Shown here one piece after another: positions 43,952 to 52,809 of a stretch of DNA of 64,000 nucleotides. This DNA comes from an uncultured Fretibacterium sp. (GTDB lineage: Bacteria; Synergistota; Synergistia; Synergistales; Aminobacteriaceae): positions 372,001 through 436,000 of the forward strand of contig CAMHMH010000001.1 of the NCBI GenBank assembly GCA_946186205.1, written 5' to 3'. Every line of letters begins with the position of its first letter. The first letter of the stretch is position 1. The translations under genes and the position numbers were made by a program. A model generated the notes under the pieces. The model saw only the letters and a list, made by a program, of their open reading frames with translations. It made no database searches and was not told the DNA's origin.

Positions 43952-44404
43952 TTACGCTTTCACCTTGATTATTACCTTCCTGACTTTTTCCGGGGCATTC
44001 ACAGCGCACCTTGACATGTGAGCTTCCCCGGGCGCGACAATAACGAAATCGCCCGCGTTGAGGAGAATGCTTCCATAATTTTCCGGCCTGTCAAGAAAGT
44101 ACAGATCACGTTCGGGATGAGCCTCTGAAACTTTGAGCCCTTCAGAAGGACAAACGCAGAAATATTCACGGCCCTCTGCTACATACTGAATGTCAAAATT
44201 TTCGTTGTGCGATTCGAATCTTCCTTCCTCAGCGGATATTGTCTCGTAGATTTGAACGTCAGCGATTAATCCCGCTCCGGGTATTTCGGTCTTGCCTTCA
44301 GGAAGTGAGCTTATGTCGGTTTCTGAAAGCCATTTGAGCCCCGCGCTGAATTTGTCCGCAAGGTATGAATATTTCCCGGCGTTTTTTATGCTGCATGAGT
44401 ACAT
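43952..44404 (-). CDS. YhcH/YjgK/YiaL family protein
   Basis: 150 residues, cupin-like EbgC/NanQ family. 'FESHNENFDIQYVAEGREYF' with His and Glu metal ligands and 'FVIVAPGEAHMSRCAVNAPEKVRKVIIKV' are typical. Members act on sugars, e.g. in sialic acid or beta-galactoside catabolism, possibly as anomerases. ATG preceded by GGGAGG. First gene of a unit with the Ig-domain protein and the alcohol dehydrogenase. Confidence 0.9.
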   Translation of the reverse strand: MYSCSIKNAGKYSYLADKFSAGLKWLSETDISSLPEGKTEIPGAGLIADVQIYETISAEEGRFESHNENFDIQYVAEGREYFCVCPSEGLKVSEAHPERDLYFLDRPENYGSILLNAGDFVIVAPGEAHMSRCAVNAPEKVRKVIIKVKA

Positions 44405-44520
44405 GATGATTCCTCCCTGAAAAGTTTTTGAGTCATTCAGGAAAAATTATACCGTCAAAATATCACCTTTCACAGCAAATCTTAATCAGCGATTCATTCT
44501 TGGGACTCTTGAAGCGAACC

Positions 44521-44750
44521 GACGACTCAAAATTGAAGCTCTCAAAACCTAGCCGATGAGTCAAAACCGAATCAGCGAGTCAAAATTTAACGAGTCAAAA
44601 CCAAGCTGGCGAGTCAAAACCGAATCGACAAGTCAAAACTGAAACGCTCAAAACCAAGCTGGCGAATCAAAACCAAATCAGCGAGTCAAAATTCAAACGC
44701 TCAAAACCAAGCTGGCGAATCAAAAGCAAACCAACAAGCCGAAATTTGAG
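44521..44750. repeat. Minisatellite, 53-bp period, upstream of mazG
   Basis: Copies 44555-44608 (54 bp), 44609-44661 (53), 44662-44714 (53) and partial copies at 44521-44554 and 44715-44750. Each copy contains three ~18-base sub-units built on 'GCGAGTCAAAACC'. The two middle copies end in the identical 'ACGCTCAAAACCAAGCTG'. No gene in the 44405-44823 gap. The array has no open frame of interest on either strand. Confidence 0.85.
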
Positions 44751-44774
44751 TCATCAATTAGCCGCAAATACTGC

Positions 44775-44783
44775 TGATATAAT
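44775..44783 (+). promoter_or_regulatory. Extended -10 promoter for mazG
   Basis: TGATATAAT, directly after the minisatellite. It lies inside the longest possible mazG frame, which places the real start downstream of about 44790. Confidence 0.6.
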
Positions 44784-44823
44784 TTCGTCATCACAAAAAT
44801 TTTCACGCAAGAAGGGTTCAATC

Positions 44824-45633
44824 ATAGAAAGCTCACATTACTTTGACGAAATCGTGAACATCATCGAGAGACTCCGCGCTCCCGGCGGCTGCCCTTGGGA
44901 CAGGAAACAGACTCTTGAGACTCTGCGGACATCCATAACTGAAGAAGCCTACGAACTAGCAGACGCAATCACGAAAAAGGACATGGCCGGAATCCGGGAA
45001 GAAGCTGGAGACTTGCTGCTTCAGGTTGTATTTGTCGCCTCGCTCGCGAAAGATGCCGGGGCTTTTGACATGAAAGACGTTGTGCGCACGGTCTGCGACA
45101 AGTTAATCCGCCGTCATCCTCATGTTTTCGGGAATGTCAAAGCAGAGGACAGCGAAGAAGTTTTGCGAAACTGGGAGAAGATCAAAGCAGAGGAACGAGC
45201 AGAGAAGCACGAAAATTTGTCGATACTTGCGGGAGTCCCGGACGGTTTGCCGCCGTTGCTGAAGGCCTACAGGATGCAGGGAAAAGTGAAGCATGTCGGG
45301 TTTGACTGGCCTGCGGGAGAAACAGAGCCCCTTTTCACGAAACTTGACGAGGAAATCAGCGAGCTCAAAGAAGCTGCGAAAGAGAATGACCCCGATCACA
45401 TGACAGAAGAATTAGGCGATGTGTTATTCATGGCCGTAAACATTGCGAGAAGGCTCAATGTTGACCCTGACGCGGCATTGAATGTTGTGTGCGAGAAATT
45501 CAGAAAGCGTTTCATGATTATGGAGGAATTAGCCCGGAATGAAGGCAAACCCATTTCAGACTATACACTTGATGAGCTTGATTCATTCTGGGCAGCCGCA
45601 AAAGAGAGGCTCAAGGGTGAGAAAAATTCTTAA
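44824..45633 (+). CDS. mazG: Nucleoside triphosphate pyrophosphohydrolase MazG
   Basis: 269 residues if started at 44824. It removes pyrophosphate from non-canonical NTPs. Two MazG domains: 'RLRAPGGCPWDRKQTLETLRTSITEEAYELADAI' with 'EEAGDLLLQVVF' (EExxE...ExxD Mg motif) and 'LDEEISELKEAA...EELGDVLFMAVNIARRL'. The start is unclear. The frame opens at TTG 44746 but that precedes the promoter at 44775-44783. The best-spaced codon after AGAAGGG (44809-44816) is ATA at 44824, giving the expected N-terminus 'ESSHYFDEIVNIIERLR'. GTG 44854 is the next normal start and would trim 10 residues. The stop overlaps that of the convergent LRR gene. Confidence 0.88.
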   Translation: MESSHYFDEIVNIIERLRAPGGCPWDRKQTLETLRTSITEEAYELADAITKKDMAGIREEAGDLLLQVVFVASLAKDAGAFDMKDVVRTVCDKLIRRHPHVFGNVKAEDSEEVLRNWEKIKAEERAEKHENLSILAGVPDGLPPLLKAYRMQGKVKHVGFDWPAGETEPLFTKLDEEISELKEAAKENDPDHMTEELGDVLFMAVNIARRLNVDPDAALNVVCEKFRKRFMIMEELARNEGKPISDYTLDELDSFWAAAKERLKGEKNS

Positions 45634-48083
45634 TGTCTCCTGAGCATAACGGCAAACGCTAAGGCTAATCCGGCCATGCTGATAACTCCTGAACTGCATC
45701 CCCCTCCGCCGCTGCCGCTTACTCCAGACCGTGAAGGTGATGGAGCGTCAGTAATTTCAACGCTGACAGTTACGGAATCTGATGTGCCGTAATCATTCTC
45801 AGCCGTAACAATGATACTTCCTGAATATGCTTCTATAGGTTCGCCGCTTACTGTGAGGGTCAAACCGTTTATGATCTTCTCAAGTCCTGCGGGCATAATA
45901 TCGGGGCTTGTCGTCCATGTTACTGCTGAGTCGCTCTTTGTTGTGATTGTTACGGGAGTGATTGCGCTGCCGTCTGCTGTTCCTGTAATTGTTGACGCTG
46001 AGAGACTGAGCACGGGGATTGATGGTTCCGGGTCAGGCGTTGGCGTTGGTGTTGGAGTTGGTGTTACGGAGGCTGACTCAATAGCGATGCTGACTGTTGC
46101 AGGGTCTGAGTCTCCGTTCACGTTTCTTGCTGTAACTGTTACAACTCCTGAATATGCTTCTGTAGGCTCGCCGCTGATTGTGAGAGTCCAATCTGTGAAT
46201 GATTTCGAGAGTCCTGCGGGCATATTTGCGGGGCTTGTCGTCCATGTTACCGGGGTTTCGCTGTCTGCTGTAATCGTTACGGGAGTTACTGCTCCTGATT
46301 TTGCTTTTCCCCGAATCGCTGAGGCTGTCGGAGTCAGCGCGGGCTTTCTGCCGGAAACGTCCCAGATGAGTCTGACCTTCATGCAAAGAGGAGTCGTGCT
46401 TCCCTCGTAGTAAAGTCCGCTGTCGTAGTCGTACTCAATCACAGACGGTGCGGCCTTGAATGTTACGGTGTTGCTCAAAGCGTCGTATGATTCAACCGCA
46501 ACCCCTCCGCCTTTCACCGAGTCCATCACAACGCGGGCTGCCTCTAATGAACTCATGCCAAGATCGCGGAAGCTGAATGTCCTTGACCTGCTGCCTGTCA
46601 TGTATCTTGTCTGAGGTGAAATTGAGATTGCAGCGTTTCCTGAAGAGTTGCTGTTCACGCGGATATTGATATTCTTTGAGAGGTCAATAGCTACTAGGCT
46701 GTTATTCCTGATGTCAAGACTCTTTATTCTCTCGTGCCTGCTGAAATCGAGCGACTGTATTTTGTTGTTCGGGACTATGATGCTTTCAAGCATGAGATTG
46801 TTGCTAACGTCTAACGCTTCAATAGAGTCTTTAGTGAGGTCAAGAGTTTTAAGCTGTGTGAACGGGGTTATGTCGATTGAGTCAATTTCGCTTCTTCCTG
46901 TCATTTTGAAGTCAGTAAGTCCCGTCAGAGTCTTGAAGCCTTGAGGCCAAATGAATCCCATATTACCCGACAAATCAAGAATGCTCAGCCCGGTATCGCC
47001 CGTAAGATTCAGCGACTTCAATGCAGAACTAGAAGGAACCGCCAAGTCATAAAGGCTGGTCATTCCGCTGAAGTCCGCAGACGCTAACAGTGATGCTTCT
47101 GAAACGTCAGCAGTGCTTATGTAGTCCGATGCGTCAATGCCGCTGTTCTTCAGGTTGATGATACGCAGCGCGGGAGTAAGGTTAATGCTGTCCCCTATAT
47201 ACTGAGCAATCTCGCTGCCTGTTCCGCCTAATGCAGGTGTCATAACATTACGGCCGACTGCCGCAGGGTAAGAAGTTTCTTCAGCTTTGAATGTTGTGCC
47301 TTTCTTGACCGTTGTTGTTACATGGTGAGCTATGCAGCCGAATGTGTGATTGATACTGTCGAACGAACTAATGACGATGCCGTTATTTATTGTAATGCTT
47401 ATTTCTGAGTCAAGAGCATAGCCTGCGCGGTTAAGTTTCGGCGTGTTGCTGAGGTCTAAAGTTTCGAGTGATGAGAGGGGAGCCGCAATAACTTTGCTCA
47501 CAGTTTTTACGCCTGACATATTCGGAGCTGGCAAGTCTGTGCTGGCTGCTGCGCTTCGTACCAAAGCGAGGTTGACTGCTTTCAGGTTTGAACATCCGCT
47601 CGCGTTCACCGAGACGATTCTAGGAACATAGTACAGGCTCAGCGTGAAATTCGCCGCGCTTCCGCTGAGGTCGAGTCCTCTCAGTCTGTCGAACGACGGC
47701 GCAAAATCACCGCTGTATGAAGCAGGAAGTGTTATCTTCAGTTCTTTAAGCTCCGTGAACATGTCCAGCGATCCGAAATCGAATGACGTTAAGCCGCTGA
47801 GGTCAGCCGTGTCGAAATTAATCGAAGCTACATTGGCAGGGGTTATGCTGAGTGAATATGTGCCTGAATGAATCGCGCCTGCGTTAGGAGCATTCATACT
47901 GAGTGAGATTGTGTCAGGTGAAATGAGAGTCGCTGTGATTGTATTCCCGTCCTCGTCTTTGAGCTGTGAGTCTTGAACAGCCCGCGCCAATTTTGCGGAG
48001 AGCGTTATATTTTCAGCCGACGCTGTGAAAGTTATCGAGGCTGTTATAACGAAGGAGAGAACGAACAAAAGAATACGTTTCAT
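45630..48083 (-). CDS. Leucine-rich-repeat/Ig surface protein with Synergist-CTERM-like anchor
   Basis: 817 residues from the ATG at 48083 with AGGAGG 7 bases upstream (17 further codons are open without a ribosome site). Signal peptide 'MKRILLFVLSFVITASITFTASA'. Residues ~70-480 contain irregular LRRs ('LTSFDFGSLDMFTELKELKI', 'LKTLDLTKDSIEALDVSNN'). Two Ig-like repeats follow ('PVTWTTSPANMPAGL', 'AVTWTTSPDIMPAGL') separated by a TPTPTP linker. The C-terminus, about five Gly/Ser then Cys and a hydrophobic helix ending LRRH, matches the Synergist-CTERM sorting signal. Probably a surface adhesin or scaffold. Confidence 0.85.
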   Translation of the reverse strand: MKRILLFVLSFVITASITFTASAENITLSAKLARAVQDSQLKDEDGNTITATLISPDTISLSMNAPNAGAIHSGTYSLSITPANVASINFDTADLSGLTSFDFGSLDMFTELKELKITLPASYSGDFAPSFDRLRGLDLSGSAANFTLSLYYVPRIVSVNASGCSNLKAVNLALVRSAAASTDLPAPNMSGVKTVSKVIAAPLSSLETLDLSNTPKLNRAGYALDSEISITINNGIVISSFDSINHTFGCIAHHVTTTVKKGTTFKAEETSYPAAVGRNVMTPALGGTGSEIAQYIGDSINLTPALRIINLKNSGIDASDYISTADVSEASLLASADFSGMTSLYDLAVPSSSALKSLNLTGDTGLSILDLSGNMGFIWPQGFKTLTGLTDFKMTGRSEIDSIDITPFTQLKTLDLTKDSIEALDVSNNLMLESIIVPNNKIQSLDFSRHERIKSLDIRNNSLVAIDLSKNINIRVNSNSSGNAAISISPQTRYMTGSRSRTFSFRDLGMSSLEAARVVMDSVKGGGVAVESYDALSNTVTFKAAPSVIEYDYDSGLYYEGSTTPLCMKVRLIWDVSGRKPALTPTASAIRGKAKSGAVTPVTITADSETPVTWTTSPANMPAGLSKSFTDWTLTISGEPTEAYSGVVTVTARNVNGDSDPATVSIAIESASVTPTPTPTPTPDPEPSIPVLSLSASTITGTADGSAITPVTITTKSDSAVTWTTSPDIMPAGLEKIINGLTLTVSGEPIEAYSGSIIVTAENDYGTSDSVTVSVEITDAPSPSRSGVSGSGGGGCSSGVISMAGLALAFAVMLRRH

Positions 48084-48280
48084 AAAGATTCCTCCTGTTA
48101 TTTTAGGAATGTGCAATATTATAAGATAACGCAAAAGAAAATCATCGTCAGTGAAAGCAAACGAGTCCCGTGAACATTATCCCGCTGTCTTAATGTCTCA
48201 CGGGCTGAAAGCGACTCTGCTTAACGGGACAGTGAAAGCCTATCGATAACGGAGCGCATTAATTTTCCCCGCAAATAAAG

Positions 48281-48286
48281 TATAAT
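48281..48286 (+). promoter_or_regulatory. -10 box for the carboxyltransferase operon
   Basis: TATAAT 40 bases before the start codon. No strong -35. The remainder of 48084-48325 shows no gene. Confidence 0.5.
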
Positions 48287-48325
48287 ACTGACAAATTCCA
48301 CAACAAACAAAAGGAGAATAATTTT

Positions 48326-49723
48326 ATGGCAGGAGAAAAGAGAGTAAGAATAACTGAAACCGGCCTGCGCGATGCTCACCAGTCATTAATCGCAACGAGA
48401 ATGCGCACTGATGATATGCTCCCTGTTCTTGAGTACATGGACAATGCGGGCTATTGGGCTTTAGAGATGTGGGGCGGAGCGACTTTCGACTCTGCGATGA
48501 GATTCCTTGACGAAGATCCTTGGGAGAGACTCAGACTCATTCGCGCACGTATCAAGAACGCAAAGTTACAGATGCTCTTGCGCGGTCAGAATCTTGTGGG
48601 CTATCGTCATTACGCTGATGATGTTGTCCGTGAGTTCGTGAAAAAAGCTGTCGGCAATGGAATTGATATTATCCGCTGCTTTGACGCACTGAATGACCTC
48701 CGTAATGTTGAAGTTGCCGCTGACCAGATAAAGAAAGAGGGAGCGCACTTGCAGCTTTGCATGAGCTACACGCTTTCACCCGTTCACACGCTCGAATCAT
48801 TTGCGGGAATGGCCAAACGTATGCAGGAAATGGGAGCTGACTCGATAGCGATTAAGGACATGGCCGGGCTGATTGGCCCCGTAGATTGTTCACGACTCGT
48901 CAAGGCCATCAAAGAGAAAGTAGACATACCTGTGGAGCTTCACAGCCATTACACGACGGGACTCGCGAGCATGGCATATCTTGCGGGGATCGAAGCGGGC
49001 GCGGAAATCGTAGACACAGCAATATCACCGTTCGCGCTCGGAACAAGCCAGCCCCCGACAGAGTCAATTGTTGCTGCTCTTGCTGACTCAGCTTGGGACA
49101 CAGGGATCGACATTGAGAAGCTGTTACCGATAACGAATCACTTCAAGAAGCTGCGCGAAAAGTACAAAGCCTTATTGCCGGAAATCGCCGGAGTCGACAT
49201 CAACATTCTGCGCTATCAGATCCCCGGCGGAATGTACTCGAACATGGTCAACCAGTTACGCGAAATGAACGCGCTCGACAAACTCGAAGCCGTGCTTAAT
49301 GAAGTGCCCGTTGTGCGCAAGGCTATGGGTTATCCTCCGCTCGTAACGCCTTCTTCACAGATGGTAGGGACTCAGGCAACTGTGAACGTTTTGCGAGGGA
49401 GATGGAAGAGCTTCCCGAAAGAAATCAAGCAGTACTTCTTAGGGTATTACGGACAGCCCCCCGCGCCGATGGACCCGGAAGTTCAGAAGATGGCAATCGG
49501 GAATGAAGAGCCAATAACATGCAGGCCGGGTGAAAAGATTCCGCCCGAAATGGAGCAGGCACGCAAGGACGCACAGCCGTGGATGACAGAACCTGAAGAC
49601 GCATTGACGTGGATAATGTTCCCGCAGGTCGCAAAAGATTTCCTCCCGAAGAAGTACGCGAGAGTCCACAAGCGCGACACCGGGCTACAGGCACAGGCGG
49701 CACCGGAGGCATACCCGGCGTAA
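48326..49723 (+). CDS. Oxaloacetate decarboxylase alpha / pyruvate carboxylase carboxyltransferase subunit
   Basis: 465 residues. 'ETGLRDAHQSLIATRMRTDDML', 'ALEMWGGATFDSAMRFL.EDPWERL', 'MLLRGQNLVGYRHYADDVV', Lys in 'SIAIKDMAGL' and metal His in 'ELHSHYTTGLASMAY' define the carboxyltransferase domain. The protein ends after the post-barrel region with no C-terminal biotinyl (MKM) domain, so biotin must sit on a separate subunit not encoded here. Role: transfer of CO2 between biotin and pyruvate/oxaloacetate, either in Na+-pumping decarboxylase or in a split carboxylase. ATG with AAAGGAG. Its TAA overlaps the phoH ATG. Confidence 0.9.
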   Translation: MAGEKRVRITETGLRDAHQSLIATRMRTDDMLPVLEYMDNAGYWALEMWGGATFDSAMRFLDEDPWERLRLIRARIKNAKLQMLLRGQNLVGYRHYADDVVREFVKKAVGNGIDIIRCFDALNDLRNVEVAADQIKKEGAHLQLCMSYTLSPVHTLESFAGMAKRMQEMGADSIAIKDMAGLIGPVDCSRLVKAIKEKVDIPVELHSHYTTGLASMAYLAGIEAGAEIVDTAISPFALGTSQPPTESIVAALADSAWDTGIDIEKLLPITNHFKKLREKYKALLPEIAGVDINILRYQIPGGMYSNMVNQLREMNALDKLEAVLNEVPVVRKAMGYPPLVTPSSQMVGTQATVNVLRGRWKSFPKEIKQYFLGYYGQPPAPMDPEVQKMAIGNEEPITCRPGEKIPPEMEQARKDAQPWMTEPEDALTWIMFPQVAKDFLPKKYARVHKRDTGLQAQAAPEAYPA

Positions 49724-50682
49724 TGGATATACCTTTCACGGGGGACGCACTGACTCAGGCGAGATTGCTCGGAATTAATGATGAGAATTTCCGCACGATC
49801 GAGTCGCGTTATCCCGTATCACTGTCAGTAAAAAGCGGGGTCGTTCACGTGAGCGGCCCTGATTCTGAACCCGTAAGGCTCGCAGGTCATCTTATACGTG
49901 AATTGATTTCAGCCGCCGAAAAAGGACACGAGATTCACACAGATGACATACGCGCCGCAATGGACGCACAAGCAGAAGGCCATGAACTGAATCTCTCAGC
50001 ACTTTACAGCGAAATCATTTGCACAACATCACGAGGCAAGCCCATACGCGCAAAGACTCCCGGCCAGCGTTCATACATCAAAGCCATTCGCGACAACTTT
50101 ATACTCTTCGCAACAGGCCCGGCAGGAACAGGGAAGACATATCTTGCTGTCTGCGAGGCTGTCTCAATGCTCAAAGCCGGGAAAGTGAACAGGGTTGTTC
50201 TTGTCCGTCCTGCTGTTGAAGCGGGCGAGAGTCTCGGATATTTGCCCGGTGATTTGCGCGAGAAGGTAGAGCCTTATGTGAGACCGCTGTATGATGCCTT
50301 CTATGATTTGCTGTCGCCCGAAAAATTTTTGCGTTACGCCGACAAGGGAGTAATTGAGATTGTGCCGCTTGCCTACATGAGAGGGAGAACGCTTAATGAG
50401 AGCTTCATAATTCTTGACGAGGCGCAGAACACGACTCCCCGTCAAATGAAGATGTTTCTGACCCGGCTCGGTTTCGGCTCAAAAGCTGTAGTTACGGGAG
50501 ATATTACGCAGGTTGATTTGCCCGGCTCTTCACCGTCAGGGCTGAAAAGCGTGCGTGAAATCTTAGGAGGCATTAAGGGTATAGGCTTCATTGATTTGAC
50601 TCATGCTGACGTTGTGCGTCATGAGATTGTGCAGAAAATTGTTCAGGCATATTCACGTTACGAGGAGGAAAACAAGCTGTGA
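49723..50682 (+). CDS. PhoH family protein (PhoH-like ATPase)
   Basis: 319 residues from the ATG overlapping the preceding stop (TAATG). A KH-like N-terminal part (1-100) is followed by the PhoH ATPase: 'KAIRDNFILFATGPAGTGKTYLA' (Walker A), 'RVVLVRPAVEAGESLGYLPGDLREKVEPYVRPLYDA', 'SFIILDEAQNTTPRQMKMFLTRLG' (Walker B) and 'VVTGDITQVDLP'. Members are RNA-linked ATPases commonly found beside ybeY, as here two genes downstream. The open frame extends into the carboxyltransferase gene but only this start has context. GGAGG lies 12 bases upstream. Confidence 0.93.
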   Translation: MDIPFTGDALTQARLLGINDENFRTIESRYPVSLSVKSGVVHVSGPDSEPVRLAGHLIRELISAAEKGHEIHTDDIRAAMDAQAEGHELNLSALYSEIICTTSRGKPIRAKTPGQRSYIKAIRDNFILFATGPAGTGKTYLAVCEAVSMLKAGKVNRVVLVRPAVEAGESLGYLPGDLREKVEPYVRPLYDAFYDLLSPEKFLRYADKGVIEIVPLAYMRGRTLNESFIILDEAQNTTPRQMKMFLTRLGFGSKAVVTGDITQVDLPGSSPSGLKSVREILGGIKGIGFIDLTHADVVRHEIVQKIVQAYSRYEEENKL

Positions 50683-52781
50683 AACGCCGCGTATTAATCC
50701 CTTCCGAACGTAATTTTTTCGAGCGCATAAACTTTTCGGCATTCATAGAGTACACAACGCCGGTTATATTTCTCCTCATTGCGGGTATATTGATAGTCAT
50801 AGCGCAATGGGCAGTCCTCAACAGCAGGGGAGACAGCTTCAAGGTCGGAGGATTCGCACCCAAGACCTACAGAGTCATAACACCAATGCGCTACGATGAC
50901 CGAGAGTCAGCAGAGAAGCTCCGGGCTATGGTTGGTGAAAGCGTCGCGGGCGTTGATGTTCATGATGTCTCAGCAAAAGAAAGGCTAATGCACAGGCTCG
51001 AACTCTTAGGCGATATTAAAGATGTACAGTCAGCAAAAAGCTCTGAATATCTTTCTGTTTTTCCTGAAGGACTCATTGCGGCATTCCTGAGACTCCCTGA
51101 AGACAGGAAGGCAGAAATTCTCAACGCTTCATACACGGCGGGAGTCTCATATCTTGAACGTCTCGAACAGGAAAAAGTTTACACGTCAAATTATCACCTC
51201 ACGAACTCAATACTATGGGACGAAATCAACAAGGCAAATATCCCGGTGAATGACGCAAATTTCATCTACCAGATTTTAGCGGGGTTCGGGAATCTCAACA
51301 TAAGGCATGATGACGAACTCACAGAAATTGCGCGTCAGGCAGCTGTTGATGAAGTGCCTACGATTGACCGCAAGCTGGAGACAGGCGACGTGATAATCAG
51401 CAAGGGTGAAATTGTTACTCAGCAGACGGCGGAGCTTCTCAGGCTTCAGGGATATACGGAAGACATTTTCCCGTTCAACGAAATTTTTGCGGTGATACTG
51501 TGCGTTATGTCGCTTCCTTTGTGGATGAAAATTCTCAGCATGGGAGCGGGCGAACATAAACCGGCTTGGCGTTCAGTAGTGTTCATTGTGATTACGGCAT
51601 GGATATTTGAGACTGTAGCGGCAAAGTTCGGGATTTACGGCGCAGGTACATTGGCGGCTTCAAGCGTTGCGCTTCTCTGCATTGATGACTATATGGCGTT
51701 CTGCGTCGCTGTTGTGTCGTCGGCTTCAGGAGTCTTTGTTGTTACGGGGCAGGCAGTAACAAACATAATACTTCTCGGAGCAATGGCAATCTTCACGCCC
51801 ACGATAGGATTTTACGTTCTCAGAAATTTAGAGTCCCGCCGTCAGGTCTCGTACAAAATTGTAGTGATGGCTCTGATTCTGACTCTTCTGCGAATGACTC
51901 TCAGATATTTTCAGGGAACGCCCTATACTTTGAGAAGTTTTTCTGTTGGTGCGCTGATGTTCTTTGCGTTTGAGGCCGGCTCCGCTCATATGATGATGGG
52001 AGTCCTTCAATACTTCGAGGAATATCTCGGCACTCTCTCAATCATGAGCATACGAGAAATCAGCAACCCTTCAAGCCCTTTGCTTAGAGATTTGCAGCGT
52101 CATGCGCCGGGGACTTATCAGCACAGCCTTACGATAGCGACATTAATTGAGGCCGTCGGAATGGAGTTAGGGATGGACACGAATCTATTGAGGGCTGGCG
52201 CGTATTATCATGACATAGGGAAGCTCCGTAAGCCTGAATATTTTGTTGAGAATCAGGGCGGAGGAGTCAACATTCACGACTCAATGACTCCTATGTTAAG
52301 CTCGCTTGCTATTATCTCTCACGTTAAGGACGGACTCGAACTCGCATGGGAAGCAAAATTGCCGAAAAGAATACGCGACTTCATCGCAGAACATCACGGT
52401 GACACAAGCACAAGATACTTCTACAACAAAGCGATGGCAGCCGGCGAACATGTAGAATGGAGTCAGTTCTGTTATCCCGGCCCTAAGCCTCAGTCAAGAG
52501 AGACCGCACTATTAATGATAACGGACTCCGTTGAAGCGGCTGTGAGGGCGGCGAATATACGCGAGCTTCAGTCAGATGATTCCAATGACGGAAAAGGACA
52601 GGCCGTAAGCAAAATTGAAAGCATAGTAGCACAGGTGATACAGAGCAAAATAAATGAGAACCAGTTCGAGAACGTAGCATTTACGATGAAAGATTTCACT
52701 GTGATAAAACAGACTCTAATCTCGGTATTAATATCAATGTACCACACGCGCAAAGTAAAGAAGATCGAGCGCAGGAAATAA
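50679..52781 (+). CDS. 7TM-HD family phosphohydrolase (PgpH/YqfF, c-di-AMP phosphodiesterase)
   Basis: 700 residues. GTG start overlaps the phoH stop, GAGGAGG 10 bases before. N-terminal helix (about 22-42), extracytoplasmic region (45-250), seven helices (about 265-450), and a C-terminal HD domain: 'HAPGTYQHSLTIATLIEA', 'GAYYHDIGKL' (HD), 'IISHVKDG' and 'IAEHHGDT'. PgpH-type enzymes hydrolyse c-di-AMP, so this gene is the window's evidence for c-di-AMP signalling. It occupies the standard phoH-yqfF-ybeY order. Confidence 0.93.
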   Translation: MKRRVLIPSERNFFERINFSAFIEYTTPVIFLLIAGILIVIAQWAVLNSRGDSFKVGGFAPKTYRVITPMRYDDRESAEKLRAMVGESVAGVDVHDVSAKERLMHRLELLGDIKDVQSAKSSEYLSVFPEGLIAAFLRLPEDRKAEILNASYTAGVSYLERLEQEKVYTSNYHLTNSILWDEINKANIPVNDANFIYQILAGFGNLNIRHDDELTEIARQAAVDEVPTIDRKLETGDVIISKGEIVTQQTAELLRLQGYTEDIFPFNEIFAVILCVMSLPLWMKILSMGAGEHKPAWRSVVFIVITAWIFETVAAKFGIYGAGTLAASSVALLCIDDYMAFCVAVVSSASGVFVVTGQAVTNIILLGAMAIFTPTIGFYVLRNLESRRQVSYKIVVMALILTLLRMTLRYFQGTPYTLRSFSVGALMFFAFEAGSAHMMMGVLQYFEEYLGTLSIMSIREISNPSSPLLRDLQRHAPGTYQHSLTIATLIEAVGMELGMDTNLLRAGAYYHDIGKLRKPEYFVENQGGGVNIHDSMTPMLSSLAIISHVKDGLELAWEAKLPKRIRDFIAEHHGDTSTRYFYNKAMAAGEHVEWSQFCYPGPKPQSRETALLMITDSVEAAVRAANIRELQSDDSNDGKGQAVSKIESIVAQVIQSKINENQFENVAFTMKDFTVIKQTLISVLISMYHTRKVKKIERRK

Positions 52782-52809
52782 TCAGAAACACGAAAGAGGT
52801 CAGTTATAC

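Noticed and set aside
44521-44750. Possible CRISPR array
   Set aside because: Sub-units of ~18 bases are degenerate and contiguous, with no unique spacers and no cas genes. It is a tandem minisatellite.
46020-46065. GGTGTTGG-type tandem repeat as another phase-variation tract
   Set aside because: It encodes the TPTPTP linker of the LRR protein in a period of six bases, so length changes would keep the frame.
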